Shown here in pieces: positions 10,542 through 19,748 of a DNA stretch of 64,000 nucleotides. The stretch covers positions 1,240,001 to 1,304,000 of the forward strand of contig NZ_LANS01000001.1 of assembly GCF_000964685.1 (NCBI RefSeq), given 5' to 3'. Positions within the stretch are counted from its first letter, which is position 1, and each line of letters starts with the position of its first letter. The position numbers and the translations under genes were made by a program. This stretch comes from Anaplasma phagocytophilum str. Webster. Its GTDB lineage: Bacteria; Pseudomonadota; Alphaproteobacteria; Rickettsiales; Anaplasmataceae. The notes under the pieces were generated by a model. That model saw only the letters and a program-made list of their open reading frames with translations. It was not told the origin of the DNA and searched no databases.

Positions 10542-12311
10542 ATGAATTATAGGGCTTCTATAATAGTTAGCATGCTTGCAGTACTGATATTAATTGCCGC
10601 AATGATAGCTATATTGCTTTTTCGCTCTTATATGGATCCCGCAAAGTTTTGGTGGAGTTTTGCAATTATTTTGTCTTGCTTTGTTTTATCCTCCATTATT
10701 TGTGTAGCTTCCTTTATAAAATATGCTAGCAATTACTTACAGGATAAGAAAACCGCCTTTGTAATTGAAGTCGGTAATTCTGATATATTAAATGAGCTAA
10801 AAAATGCACTTACTTATAGCAGTCATCTGAATAACTTTTTGATTAGCATTGGAGGAGAAGAGCGATCTTACACATTTAGAAAATCAAAAAGTGGATGGTT
10901 TTTTTCCAAAAATTGGAAAAAAGAAGAAGAAAAAAATGATTACTCCGCGAATAGAGTATATCTGAATTTATGCACTGCGCTAATAACACACTGTTTTGGA
11001 AATGTATCCAAATTCGCTGAGGCAGTTTCTAATATCATTGAGGTATCACTTGTCTTTTCAGGGGAAGGAAAGGAAGCACCAACACTTCGACTATGCTTCC
11101 AAGAAGCACTGAAACGAAATTCCTTCTTTAGCTATGTATATGAATCTTGCCGTACGCAGATAGAGGATAGTACATTCTTCAGAAACTACATTGAATTATT
11201 AAAAATTCTATTTAAAAGCGATATCGATAAAGACGCCACGATAGCCAAGAAAAATAGTGATTCATATAAGGTATTGAGAAAAAAAGCGATACAAAGGATG
11301 CTCTCAGATATGGCACAGAACAAAAAAGTATTCCACGCTGTTGGTGATAGCAAGACAGTTCTTTGGGAGGAGCATCACAGGAAAGAATATCTTCAAGACT
11401 TAGATGTTATCCATAGACAAGCCAGTAGTCTGCAGTCATATGAGATAGACTCATACAATAGTGATTATAGCAATGGGGTTTTGAATTTTTTAAATGCTGT
11501 AACGCCTAACAACGGTACATTGCTAAGAGGCCATTCTTCTCAAATTTTATTACACCTCTTGTCGAATAATAGAGCTAAATATGCTTTTGCAAGCATGAAT
11601 GAAACATTTGGAAGCACGATATCAGATAAGTTAGAGGAAATAGGTTGTAAAAGTGGAAAATGCTTGAGAATAATGCGACTATTAATGTCAAATAACGTAA
11701 CTTTAGAACAACTTATAGAACTCTTCGGCAGCAAAGAAGGCTATTGTATATCATACTACATTTTTAATAGATTTAAGAATAGCAAGTGGCGTGGTTCTGA
11801 CTGGATTGGATATATTAACCAGAAGGCAAGAGATTTATTTCCGAAGTTTCGCCTAAGGAATGATCCTTATAATGACAATTATGACCTTTTATCTCGCGAT
11901 ACAACAAAAGAAGGGAATAGGGTGGAAAGCTATGCCAACGATAGTATCGGTAGCGAATACTGCGATACTCTTGATTATCAAATTTTTGATTTACTTGAGC
12001 GTAAATGTTTGTCCTTATCAAAAAGAGAAATGAGCTTAAGTGCTGCAATTGACTTTATTGCGGAGGAGAGCCTAAGTGATTTATGTTGCGAACCAATATG
12101 GAATACTTATTCTGTAGAAAAGAGATTGCACGTTGATATTCCAGTGGCGAGACATGAGGAAGCAATCTTGTTTTCTTTAGGTGATGAAGCTGCGATAAAT
12201 AATGTAAAAAGCTTACCTATAGAAGGAATAACTAGCGACGTTAGTGCTTATATAGGTGATGATATCTCAATTGAGCGTTATCCTTATCGGAATTCTTCTT
12301 TTTTATGCTGA
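10542..12311 (+). CDS. Orphan membrane protein, 589 aa
   Basis: I do not recognise the family. The N-terminus has two hydrophobic segments (residues ~7-28 and ~38-61) that should place the remaining ~520 residues on one side of the inner membrane. That large part is hydrophilic with no signature I can name; it holds a Lys/Glu-rich patch near residue 125 and several acidic stretches, and ends RNSSFLC. The ATG at 10542 has no strong ribosome-binding sequence and follows a very A+T-rich region. Spacers of 0.7-1.3 kb lie on both sides, so it looks monocistronic. Its intact 1.77-kb frame in decay-prone surroundings argues for selection. A lineage-restricted Anaplasmataceae protein is likely; its function is unknown. 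Confidence 0.8.
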   Translation: MNYRASIIVSMLAVLILIAAMIAILLFRSYMDPAKFWWSFAIILSCFVLSSIICVASFIKYASNYLQDKKTAFVIEVGNSDILNELKNALTYSSHLNNFLISIGGEERSYTFRKSKSGWFFSKNWKKEEEKNDYSANRVYLNLCTALITHCFGNVSKFAEAVSNIIEVSLVFSGEGKEAPTLRLCFQEALKRNSFFSYVYESCRTQIEDSTFFRNYIELLKILFKSDIDKDATIAKKNSDSYKVLRKKAIQRMLSDMAQNKKVFHAVGDSKTVLWEEHHRKEYLQDLDVIHRQASSLQSYEIDSYNSDYSNGVLNFLNAVTPNNGTLLRGHSSQILLHLLSNNRAKYAFASMNETFGSTISDKLEEIGCKSGKCLRIMRLLMSNNVTLEQLIELFGSKEGYCISYYIFNRFKNSKWRGSDWIGYINQKARDLFPKFRLRNDPYNDNYDLLSRDTTKEGNRVESYANDSIGSEYCDTLDYQIFDLLERKCLSLSKREMSLSAAIDFIAEESLSDLCCEPIWNTYSVEKRLHVDIPVARHEEAILFSLGDEAAINNVKSLPIEGITSDVSAYIGDDISIERYPYRNSSFLC

Positions 12312-13055
12312 ATAAATCTATGTAGTAAAACAACGTGCATTATGCGCAGCATAGCTCCACATCCATATCATATTTCTGTTATGGCAGTTTCTATCATGCT
12401 CATGCTTAGGTTTTGTAAGCCTAAGGAGTAATGCATATTTCAAATGCCTTATATGACAAGGCCCGAATAAATCAGCTAAACACGCTTCTAAGCCTAAACA
12501 CGCTAGAGTTTTTTCCTAACTTAAAGCGAGGAGCCCAGTGCTGGTACAACATAGACTGCGCGCACCCTAGTAGTTAAGTGTGTGTTAAGAAGAAGCAGTA
12601 AGAGGCTTGGTCTATGAGAGGGGAGGGTATTGCGTATAACAGGGCGCATAATAGTGATAAAATTTCAGACACAAGAATCACTCATTGACACTGAACGTTA
12701 TGCTCAAAATCTCATTTTTGTGAATATGACGCTAGAGGTGTTGCTACGATTTTAGAGCATAGCCATACGAAGCTTTATAAGGTTTTAGCAGAATGGATAA
12801 TGAGTGAGATAAAGAGAATCCTGTGACTAAATTCTTGCTGCAATATAGCTGAAGCCTTAGTCTGGTAAGGCTATATGATTATGTTTTTTAGGCTTTCAGC
12901 AACATAGCTTTTGTACTGAGAAGCACGCCTCTTACACTCTAAATACTGGTGTATAAAATTTATAAAGTACTCAGTAAAAAAAACTCTAGACTGTTTTTAG
13001 ACTTGTTAATGGATCAAAAGATAATATACTAGGGCTGTGGCTGTAAGGTGTCGGT
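12312..13055. other. Spacer with one unrecognised coding-like remnant
   Basis: No gene was recognised. At 12719-12826 (+) an open stretch without a start codon reads like the C-terminus of a protein (ARGVATILEHSHTK, then AEWIMSEIKRIL, stop), with stops in frame just upstream. It is probably the tail of a dead or duplicated gene. The last 100 bases should contain the promoter of atpG, but no convincing -35/-10 pair was assigned. Confidence 0.45.
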
Positions 13056-13912
13056 ATGGCAAGTCGAAAGGCTCTTTCAACAAGGATAAGAAGCGTTAAA
13101 TCAATACAAAAGACGACTCGGGTAATGCAGATGATCTCTGCTTCAAAGTTTCGTACTGCGCGAGAGGGTTTGGGGCATGCTCGACGATACTGCGAGAAAG
13201 TGCTGAATGAAGCAAAAGAGCACAGTTGTAATAACATAGCTGTAGAGCGAGCTTCGGGAAAGTTACTGGTTATCTTCTCGTCTGATAGGGGGTTGTGCGG
13301 GGCTTTAATCACTCGGTTGCAAAGTCTCTGCGTGAGTATTTGCAAAATTCTGCAACAGACGAAGAGCTCAGCTTCCTTTTTATTGGTAAGAAGGCATATG
13401 ATGCTGTGAAGAATGTAATAGCTGATAGCGGAAAGGTTCTGGGCGTTGTATCCCAACCGAAGAATTTAGGATTTTATGCTTTTAAAGGCTTTTTTTATTC
13501 ATTGGGTATAGATTTCACAAGTTACAAGAGAGTGTCAGTTCTATATAGCAAGTTTCATGCCATAAATTTGCAGGAGCAGGTTATAGAGGATATTCTCACA
13601 GTTGATGACCCTAATGATTTCTACGGAAGCAAAGATAAAGTAGAGATCGAGAGAGGGGAAAATCTATATGATCCTGATTTTGCATCAATAAATACGAAGC
13701 TATGGTTTAATAGCTTTATGGGTAGGTTTTACTTATCCTTATGTGAAAGCGTAACCTGTGAACACTGTTGTAGGATGATATCCATGGAATCTGCTAATAC
13801 CAATACAAAAAGTATGCTAAACAAGTTGGTCTTAGATTACAATCGATCAAGACAGGCGGCAATAACCACGGATCTAATAGAAGTGGTTAGTGGATGCGAA
13901 GCTTTGGGATAG
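13056..13912 (+). pseudogene. atpG: F1 ATP synthase gamma subunit, frameshifted
   Basis: AtpG is the rotating central stalk of F1Fo ATP synthase. The first frame opens MASRKALSTRIRSVKSIQKT, the family's start, and reads to FSSDRGLCG; the family continues with GFNHS, which here lies in the +1 frame (second frame 13295-13912). The break is in a run of four G at 13299-13302: one extra G would restore one 285-residue protein of normal length, including the family-like C-terminus (NRSRQAAITTDLIEVVSG). All other segments look intact, so this is either a recent lesion, a slippage site or a base-calling error; an organism with ATP synthase would need a working copy. folE starts 4 bp after the stop. 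Confidence 0.88.
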
Positions 13913-13916
13913 GTAT

Positions 13917-14525
13917 ATGGCAGAAGTAACGCAATGTGGTAGAGTTTGTCCAACGATTGAAGAAGCTGAAGAGGCGGTTAGAGTCATAATAAGGTGGATG
14001 GGGGATGATCCTAATAGGGAGGGTTTATTAAAAACGCCTCGTAGGGTCTTGGATTACTATAAAAAGTCTTGTTCTGGTTATGCTCCTGAGCTTCTCTCTC
14101 ACTATTCTATTCTTCCCTATGATGGGAGTAGTTCAGAAATGGTGTTGGTGAAGAACATAGGGTTTTCTTCAAACTGCGAACATCATCTTAGTCCTATATG
14201 TGGTGTGGCGCATATCGCTTATATGCCAAAAGAGAAGATACTTGGTATTGGTAGTATAGCGCATATTGTTGGTTGTTTTTCGAAAAGGCTACAGCTTCAG
14301 GAGCGTCTTACTAATCAGGTGGCAGAGTATTTAGAGAAGATACTAGATCCTCATGGTGTTGCTGTACTACTAGAGGCCGAGCATTGGTGCGTTGAATGTA
14401 GCAACAGGGATACTGCCTCTAGAGATGAGAGGTTGAATGTACAAACTAGTCAAATGTTAGGGGTTTTTGAAGAGCGTTGTGATTTGCGCAATGAATTCTT
14501 CTTAAGAATTAAAATGTATAAGTAG
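13917..14525 (+). CDS. folE: GTP cyclohydrolase I (FolE)
   Basis: Converts GTP to 7,8-dihydroneopterin triphosphate, the first step of folate synthesis. The chosen ATG (13917) gives MAEVTQCGRVCPTIEEAEEA (202 aa, normal for a short type IA enzyme); an upstream in-frame start would overlap atpG. Diagnostic segments are NCEHHLSPICG (zinc and substrate binding), GSIAHIV and KRLQLQERLTNQVAEYL, and the second zinc region EHWCVECSNRD. The usual CMxxRG is altered to CVECSNRD, a mild oddity. It lies 4 bp after atpG and 9 bp before pmbA, so the three are probably co-transcribed. A decayed copy of this gene with the atpG tail is at 30970-31245. Confidence 0.95.
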   Translation: MAEVTQCGRVCPTIEEAEEAVRVIIRWMGDDPNREGLLKTPRRVLDYYKKSCSGYAPELLSHYSILPYDGSSSEMVLVKNIGFSSNCEHHLSPICGVAHIAYMPKEKILGIGSIAHIVGCFSKRLQLQERLTNQVAEYLEKILDPHGVAVLLEAEHWCVECSNRDTASRDERLNVQTSQMLGVFEERCDLRNEFFLRIKMYK

Positions 14526-14534
14526 AGGTGTGTC

Positions 14535-15866
14535 TTGAGTGCCCTGAATATAGCAGAAGATATAATTAAACTTATAAAGTCTCGGGGAGTTGAGGGAGAA
14601 GTCGTATTAACTCAGCACGAGACTACCTCTGTTACCCAGCGTATGATGAGGCTCGAGGAAATGATTGCGAGCAGCGGATGTAATGTTGGGATACGCGTGA
14701 TTGTGGGTAAGAAGTATTCATGTATTTCATCGAATGATTTAGAGAGGTCTGAAGAGCTAGTAGATGCTGCTGTAAAGATGGCAGACTTATCTCCTGAGGA
14801 TCCATTTATCTCTGTAAGTGATCAACAAGGAACGTATACCAATACTGCTTCTGATCTTATGATCTTCGATGATTCTATTGTTGAGATGGATTCTATACGT
14901 GACATTCTTCAGGAAATGGAGGGTGAAGCCCTGTCGGTGGATTCTAGAATAGTAAATTCTGAAGGAGCAAGTTTCTCGAAGTCGTTGACGGAGACTGCGC
15001 TTATGACAACAAGAGGGTTTTGTGGTTCATATAAGAAAACATATTTCTCTTCATCTATATCTGTAGTAGCGGCATCTGATGATAAGAAGATGGAGGTAGA
15101 CTATAGCTTTGCGGTGAAGAGTAAATTCAGTGATTTAGAGAAGTCGAGGGTTTTAGGGAGAGAAGCTGCTAATCGGGCTCTGCGGAAGCTGAATGCTCGC
15201 GAGCTTCAAACATGTAAAATGCCAGTTTTATTTGAAAATAGGGTGGCATCTTCATTGTTGTCCAATTTTGCTTCAGCTATTAATGGAGCTTCTATCGCTG
15301 ATAAGACGTCTTTTCTTCTAAATGATTTAGGAACTAATGTTTTTGGCAGTGATATTTATATAGTGGATGATCCTCTCATGGTATCTGGTATATCATCGCG
15401 TCCCTTTGATGGTGAGGGTATACTGTCTACAAAGCGGAGCATAGTAGAAAGAGGTGTTCTCAAGAGTTGGATTTTAGATATGAGAACGGCAAAACAACTG
15501 GCATTGTCCACGACAGGTCATGCGGTAAGGAAAGATAATGCGTCTGTTTCTCCCGGTGTAAGTAATTTTTACATACAGAGATCGGATATTACAGTACAGG
15601 AATTAATGTCAGATATTAAGAGAGGGTTGTACATCACTGATCTTTTCGGATTTGGAATAAATTTTGCTACAGGAGATTATAGTCAAGGAGCTTTTGGTTA
15701 TATGATCGAAAATGGAGATATAACCTATCCAGTCCATGGAATTACTATAGCAGGGAATCTACGAGATATGTTTTCAAGCGCACAAGTTGCGAACGATTTA
15801 ATTTTTCTCCGATCAGTAAACTCTCCGACATTAAGGTTCGGTGATATGGTTGTTTCTGGTGCTTAG
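14535..15866 (+). CDS. pmbA: PmbA/TldE metalloprotease subunit
   Basis: Member of the TldD/PmbA family. In enterobacteria the TldD-TldE pair is a zinc protease that trims peptides; PmbA is the subunit lacking the HExxxH zinc motif, and none is seen here. The family C-terminal block is clear: GINFATGDYSQGAFGYMIENG, followed by YPVHGITIAGNLRDMF. Length (443 aa) is normal. The start is TTG 14535, supported by AGAGG six bases upstream. It is the last gene of an atpG-folE-pmbA run. Its spacer downstream holds a rearranged, decayed copy of this same gene. Confidence 0.93.
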   Translation: MSALNIAEDIIKLIKSRGVEGEVVLTQHETTSVTQRMMRLEEMIASSGCNVGIRVIVGKKYSCISSNDLERSEELVDAAVKMADLSPEDPFISVSDQQGTYTNTASDLMIFDDSIVEMDSIRDILQEMEGEALSVDSRIVNSEGASFSKSLTETALMTTRGFCGSYKKTYFSSSISVVAASDDKKMEVDYSFAVKSKFSDLEKSRVLGREAANRALRKLNARELQTCKMPVLFENRVASSLLSNFASAINGASIADKTSFLLNDLGTNVFGSDIYIVDDPLMVSGISSRPFDGEGILSTKRSIVERGVLKSWILDMRTAKQLALSTTGHAVRKDNASVSPGVSNFYIQRSDITVQELMSDIKRGLYITDLFGFGINFATGDYSQGAFGYMIENGDITYPVHGITIAGNLRDMFSSAQVANDLIFLRSVNSPTLRFGDMVVSGA

Positions 15867-16028
15867 TAAACCATCAATATCAGTAGCGTTTTACCTTGTT
15901 AAAGCAAGTGGTAGTTATTCATGTAAATCCTACATCAAACAGTCATATGGGAATAAGATGAAATTGGTATAAAATAGCCATTCCAGCGTTTGATGCCTAC
16001 GCAGAGTTTTTTTCCATTGTATAGTATC

Positions 16029-16719
16029 TTGAGTGCCCTGAATATAGGGAGATATAATTAAACTTATAAGGTCCTTGGGGGAAGATGAGGATGTATTAAC
16101 TCAGCACGAGACTACCTCTGTTACTCAGCGTATGATGAGGCTCAAGGAAATGACTGCGAGCAGTGGACGTCATGTTTGAATACGTGTGAGATTGTGGGCA
16201 AGAAGTATTCATGTATTTCTTGAATGATTTAGAGAGGTCTGAAGAGTTAGTAGATGCTGCTATAAAGATGGCAGACTTATCTCCTATAGAAGGCCTTTTC
16301 GTACTTTATTTTTCGTATTTAGTTCGGGGTTTTCTCTTAACAGTTTTTCAAAAACAAATTCTCCATCAGTAGGAGTGAGCATGTCGCTTCTAGATGATCC
16401 ATTTATCTCTGTAAGTGATCAACAGTGATCAACAAGGAACGTATACTAATACTGCTTTTTATCTTATTATCTTGTTTCTACTATATTCCGCTTGGTAGAC
16501 AGTATACCCTCACCATCAAAGGGACGCGATGATATACAAGATACCATGAGAGGATCATCCACTATATAAATATCATTGCCAAAAACATTGATGATTCTAT
16601 TTTTGAGATGGATTCTATACGTGACATTCTTCAGTAAATGGAGGGTAAAGCTCTGTCGGTTGATTCTAGAAAGTAAATTCTGAAGAAGCCAGTTTCTGGA
16701 AGTCGTTGACGGAGACTGC
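16029..16719 (+). pseudogene. Mosaic pmbA pseudogene with ankyrin-gene and inverted inserts
   Basis: Aligned by eye in five blocks. 16029-16282 copies pmbA 14533-14798 with substitutions and indels. 16285-16393 copies the giant ankyrin gene (5042-5149, same plus-strand orientation). 16394-16474 returns to pmbA (~14800-14870) with a 10-bp internal duplication (TGATCAACAG). 16475-16586 is the reverse complement of pmbA 15339-15450. 16587-16719 returns to pmbA ~14868-15000. Every frame has stops. No insertion-sequence ends are visible at the junctions. The parent pmbA lies immediately upstream. Confidence 0.9.
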
Positions 16720-16889
16720 CGAATGCGTTTTATATCCTAAGTTTATAATATCGTACTAAGTTATGGTGGTATAATCGGCTGATAGTCGTACCAGCTTGCC
16801 AAGGTCTATAGCACTTTTTTCTTCCGGTTTTCATCAGGAACAGATGAAGACAAGAGATGACCATTTTCCCACGTGTTTTTGTATATACC

Positions 16890-17130
16890 GATCCCTGAGA
16901 TAATACTACTCAAATATTCCGTTTATCTCATTATCTCGATAATAACTACGATTCGAAAGTTATATTTGTTGCGACTGCAAACAATCTCAATTTTTAGAAG
17001 CCTTTGCTAGATAGTATAGAGATAATCCAGCTTTCTGGGACGGAGGAGGAGAAGCTGCAGATTGGCCCCAAGTTTCATCTTATTCCTGGTTTACGTAGGA
17101 GCATGGTTTACGCGATAAGGAGGTGACATT
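16890..17130 (+). pseudogene. Lon protease ATPase-domain fragment, decayed
   Basis: Plus-strand reading gives pieces of the Lon AAA+ module: HYLDNNYDSKVIFVATANNL at ~16930-17000, then KPLLDSIEIIQLSG and EEEKLQIGPKFHLIP. Compare the family pattern DHYLD...VxFVATAN...PLLDRMEII.LSGYTEEEK...A..HLIPK. It is broken by stops (one after NNLNF) and frame changes. No other part of lon is in the window, so the parent must be elsewhere. A 330-bp stretch beyond it (17131-17460) shows nothing recognisable. Confidence 0.8.
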
Positions 17131-17460
17131 AGACTAAATCCAATTTTTTATGTTTCTGTATGCATATGTGTTGTGATGGTTTTGTATGTCAGCTTTGTGT
17201 TTCTATTTTATTTTGTATGTGTTGGTGCCTATTTTCCATAATAGATATTATGTGTTCTTAATAATAAACTCAACTCATAAGCTAAAACCTAAACCTGTTG
17301 GTTGAGTATGGATACTATGGATACTGATGATGGAGATGCTTAAAAACTTATCTCAACCTAGTAAATTGCTAGTTCCGTATTGGTTCTATCATTCATCTAT
17401 AAGTAGTAGCTTACCTTCCTTCTAATGCCTACTAAAAAAGGGATAACTCTCTTCTATTAC

Positions 17461-17600
17461 TAGAAATCTCATAGGTTGCTACTAATGTCGTAAACACTAA
17501 GTGAGCGAAACGCTTCTGCTACTTCTATCAGGTAAAATGCTATTGTATGAGGCTCATAATTCTCAAATGACGTTTGATAACACTGGGCCATATTGATAGC
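17461..17600 (-). pseudogene. argS 3'-end fragment
   Basis: 17506-17600 matches argS 18163-18262 in the same orientation with a few substitutions (shared plus-strand core TTCTATCAGGTAAAATGCTA), and weaker similarity extends back to ~17461. It covers the codons for the C-terminal anticodon-binding domain only. It sits 0.4 kb beyond the end of intact argS, so it could be a tandem partial duplication. Confidence 0.88.
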
Positions 17601-18005
17601 CTGCTTAAAAAGGCTACACCAATTTGCAAGATAACTTCTTCTTCTCTTTCTCTGCTTGAATAGTATTTCACGCCGTGTGGTTTACTGATTGCGACTTACA
17701 AAGACTAAGAATTTAAACCTTGCCGATATTATACAGTATTTGGGTTAGTGAAAATTTTGGTTACTTAGAGATCTTCCTGACGGTTGTTCAATTATAGCTT
17801 ATGGCATACGCTATTTTAAAACGGTGAAACGGTGAATATGAATTTATGAATTAAGGATTATATAAAAAACAAACAATTCAGATTGGCTGCTTTTTCAAAG
17901 CACGAAAATATAACACCTCTATCCATAATCATAAGCAGTGCCTGACTAGTTTTAGAATCAAGACGGATACACATAACAGAACCTTGTGTTTTTTTTTTGC
18001 GCTTA
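17601..18005. other. Spacer downstream of argS
   Basis: No intact gene. Immediately after the argS stop (minus strand) is a frame rich in Lys followed by hydrophobic residues (KKKHKVLLCVSVLILKL), reading through a run of ten A that stops soon after. It resembles the start of a membrane-anchored protein and may be the remnant of a gene once downstream of argS. Nothing else is recognised. Confidence 0.4.
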
Positions 18006-19748
18006 CTACCTCATTTCTTCCGAAGGTGTGATGGAAAAAATATCCAGACCAGACGCTATAACATGGGATACGGCTATTGCTATATAAATACGGGCCGAAG
18101 TGGTATGTAGATCACCCTCTACTATGAATCTCATACTAGGATCACTATTGCCGCAGCCCCAAAGTGCATGAAACGCTTCCGCTACTTCTATCAGGTAAAA
18201 TGCTATTGTATGAGGCTCATAATTCTCAGCTGACGTTTTGATAACACTGGGCCATCTTGACAATAGTCTTAGCAAAGAAAGCTCTTGCTCAGTAATAACA
18301 CACGAAAAATCTATTTTTTCTATTGCTAATAACTCAGGACAACGCCGTACTATAGAACGTATTCTAGCGTGTGCATATTGGATATAGAATATCTGGCTAT
18401 CTTTTGATTCTTCTCGAGCTTTAGCGAAATCAAAATCTAAAACCACGTCATTCCGGCGCGTAAGCATCATGAATCTCGCAACATCTCTTCCCACTTCATC
18501 AATTACATCTCGAACTGTTAGGAACTCCCCTTTCCTTTTTGACATTTTGACAGGCGTGCCATTTTCTAAGAAATTCACCAAATTATAAAGCTTAATATCT
18601 ATAGATGCCTTGCCATTACTTAACGCAGCAACTGCGGCTTTTAGTCTTGAAACATAGCCTTTATGATCGAACCCCAATGTCATTATCATGGAGTCAAATC
18701 CTCGGGAAATCTTGTGAAAATGGTATCCAATGTCACCAGCAAAATACGACCAAGTACCGTCTTCCTTTTGCAAAGCTCTATCAGAATCATCTCCAAATTC
18801 CGTTGACTTAAACAGCATCTGAACACGAGGTTGCCATTCGCTTAACTCATCTTCCCTCTTAGGTTTTTCAAGCACTCCCTCATATATAATACCGCGCTCA
18901 CGCAGGTACTTTACACATTCCTCAATAACATTACGGTTCTGTAAGTCACTTTCCGAAACAAATACATCATGCTCAACTCCTAAAAGGGCCAAATCTTCCT
19001 TAATTAAGTTAAGCATGCTACTCAGAGTAAAACTCCTAATTATCTCATCTTTGTCACTAGCGTTTAGTAGATCAGAGCCGTATTTCTCAACCAAATCCCG
19101 CGCTATGGGCTTTAGATATTCTCCGGGATATAAACCTGCACCTATTGTGATTTCTTCCCCCAATGCTTCTTTATATCTAAGAAAAACCGAGGATACCAAC
19201 GTCTTTACTTGAGACCCAGCATCATTCACGTAATACTCTTTTATTACATCATAACCTACCCACTTAAGGAGATTAGACAAAACATCACCAAAAACTGCAC
19301 CCCTAGCATGTCCTATATGTAGCGGTCCTGTAGGATTTGCTGAAACGAATTCTATATTAACTTTTTTATTATGACCTAAATCTGTACGTCCATATTCTCT
19401 GCCTAGCTTGTTTATATTCCTTACAACTCCATGCCAGACGCTATTTACACAGTGAAAGTTTATGAATCCTGGAGCAACAACATTTATACTTTCTATACCC
19501 TCGATATTTTCAAAGGCATTACATAAAGTACTTGCCAATTCCATGGGATTTTTCTTATCAAATTTTCCAAGAATTAGTGCTGCATTTGTATATAAATCCC
19601 CATGTTTTGGCTGCGCCGGAGGACCAACTATAATCCTCTTAAATAATGATTCAGGAATGTTATCTCCTGACCACACAGCCCTTATTCGCTCTTCTATTGC
19701 ATTCCGGAAAAAGCCAAAGATATCCAATATTTTATCATCTAATAACAT
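18006..19748 (-). CDS. argS: Arginyl-tRNA synthetase
   Basis: Class I synthetase that charges tRNA-Arg. Of 580 residues, ~1-100 form the ArgRS N-terminal domain, the HIGH signature is at residues 144-147 in PTGPLHIGHARG, and the KMSKS equivalent is VKMSKRKGEF near residue 405. The C-terminal helical domain follows (QIFYIQYAHARIRSI; SAENYEPHTIAFYLIEVAEAFHALW). The length is normal for the family. The start ATG 19748 gives MLLDDKILDIFGFF, with no better alternative. It stands alone, flanked by spacers of 1.4 kb upstream and 2 kb of decayed DNA downstream. Two fragments of it are scattered in the window (17461-17600 and 36124-36166). Confidence 0.97.
   Translation of the reverse strand: MLLDDKILDIFGFFRNAIEERIRAVWSGDNIPESLFKRIIVGPPAQPKHGDLYTNAALILGKFDKKNPMELASTLCNAFENIEGIESINVVAPGFINFHCVNSVWHGVVRNINKLGREYGRTDLGHNKKVNIEFVSANPTGPLHIGHARGAVFGDVLSNLLKWVGYDVIKEYYVNDAGSQVKTLVSSVFLRYKEALGEEITIGAGLYPGEYLKPIARDLVEKYGSDLLNASDKDEIIRSFTLSSMLNLIKEDLALLGVEHDVFVSESDLQNRNVIEECVKYLRERGIIYEGVLEKPKREDELSEWQPRVQMLFKSTEFGDDSDRALQKEDGTWSYFAGDIGYHFHKISRGFDSMIMTLGFDHKGYVSRLKAAVAALSNGKASIDIKLYNLVNFLENGTPVKMSKRKGEFLTVRDVIDEVGRDVARFMMLTRRNDVVLDFDFAKAREESKDSQIFYIQYAHARIRSIVRRCPELLAIEKIDFSCVITEQELSLLRLLSRWPSVIKTSAENYEPHTIAFYLIEVAEAFHALWGCGNSDPSMRFIVEGDLHTTSARIYIAIAVSHVIASGLDIFSITPSEEMR

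Noticed and set aside
13295-13912. Separate gene starting inside atpG
   Set aside because: It is the C-terminal two thirds of AtpG displaced by one base, not an independent gene.
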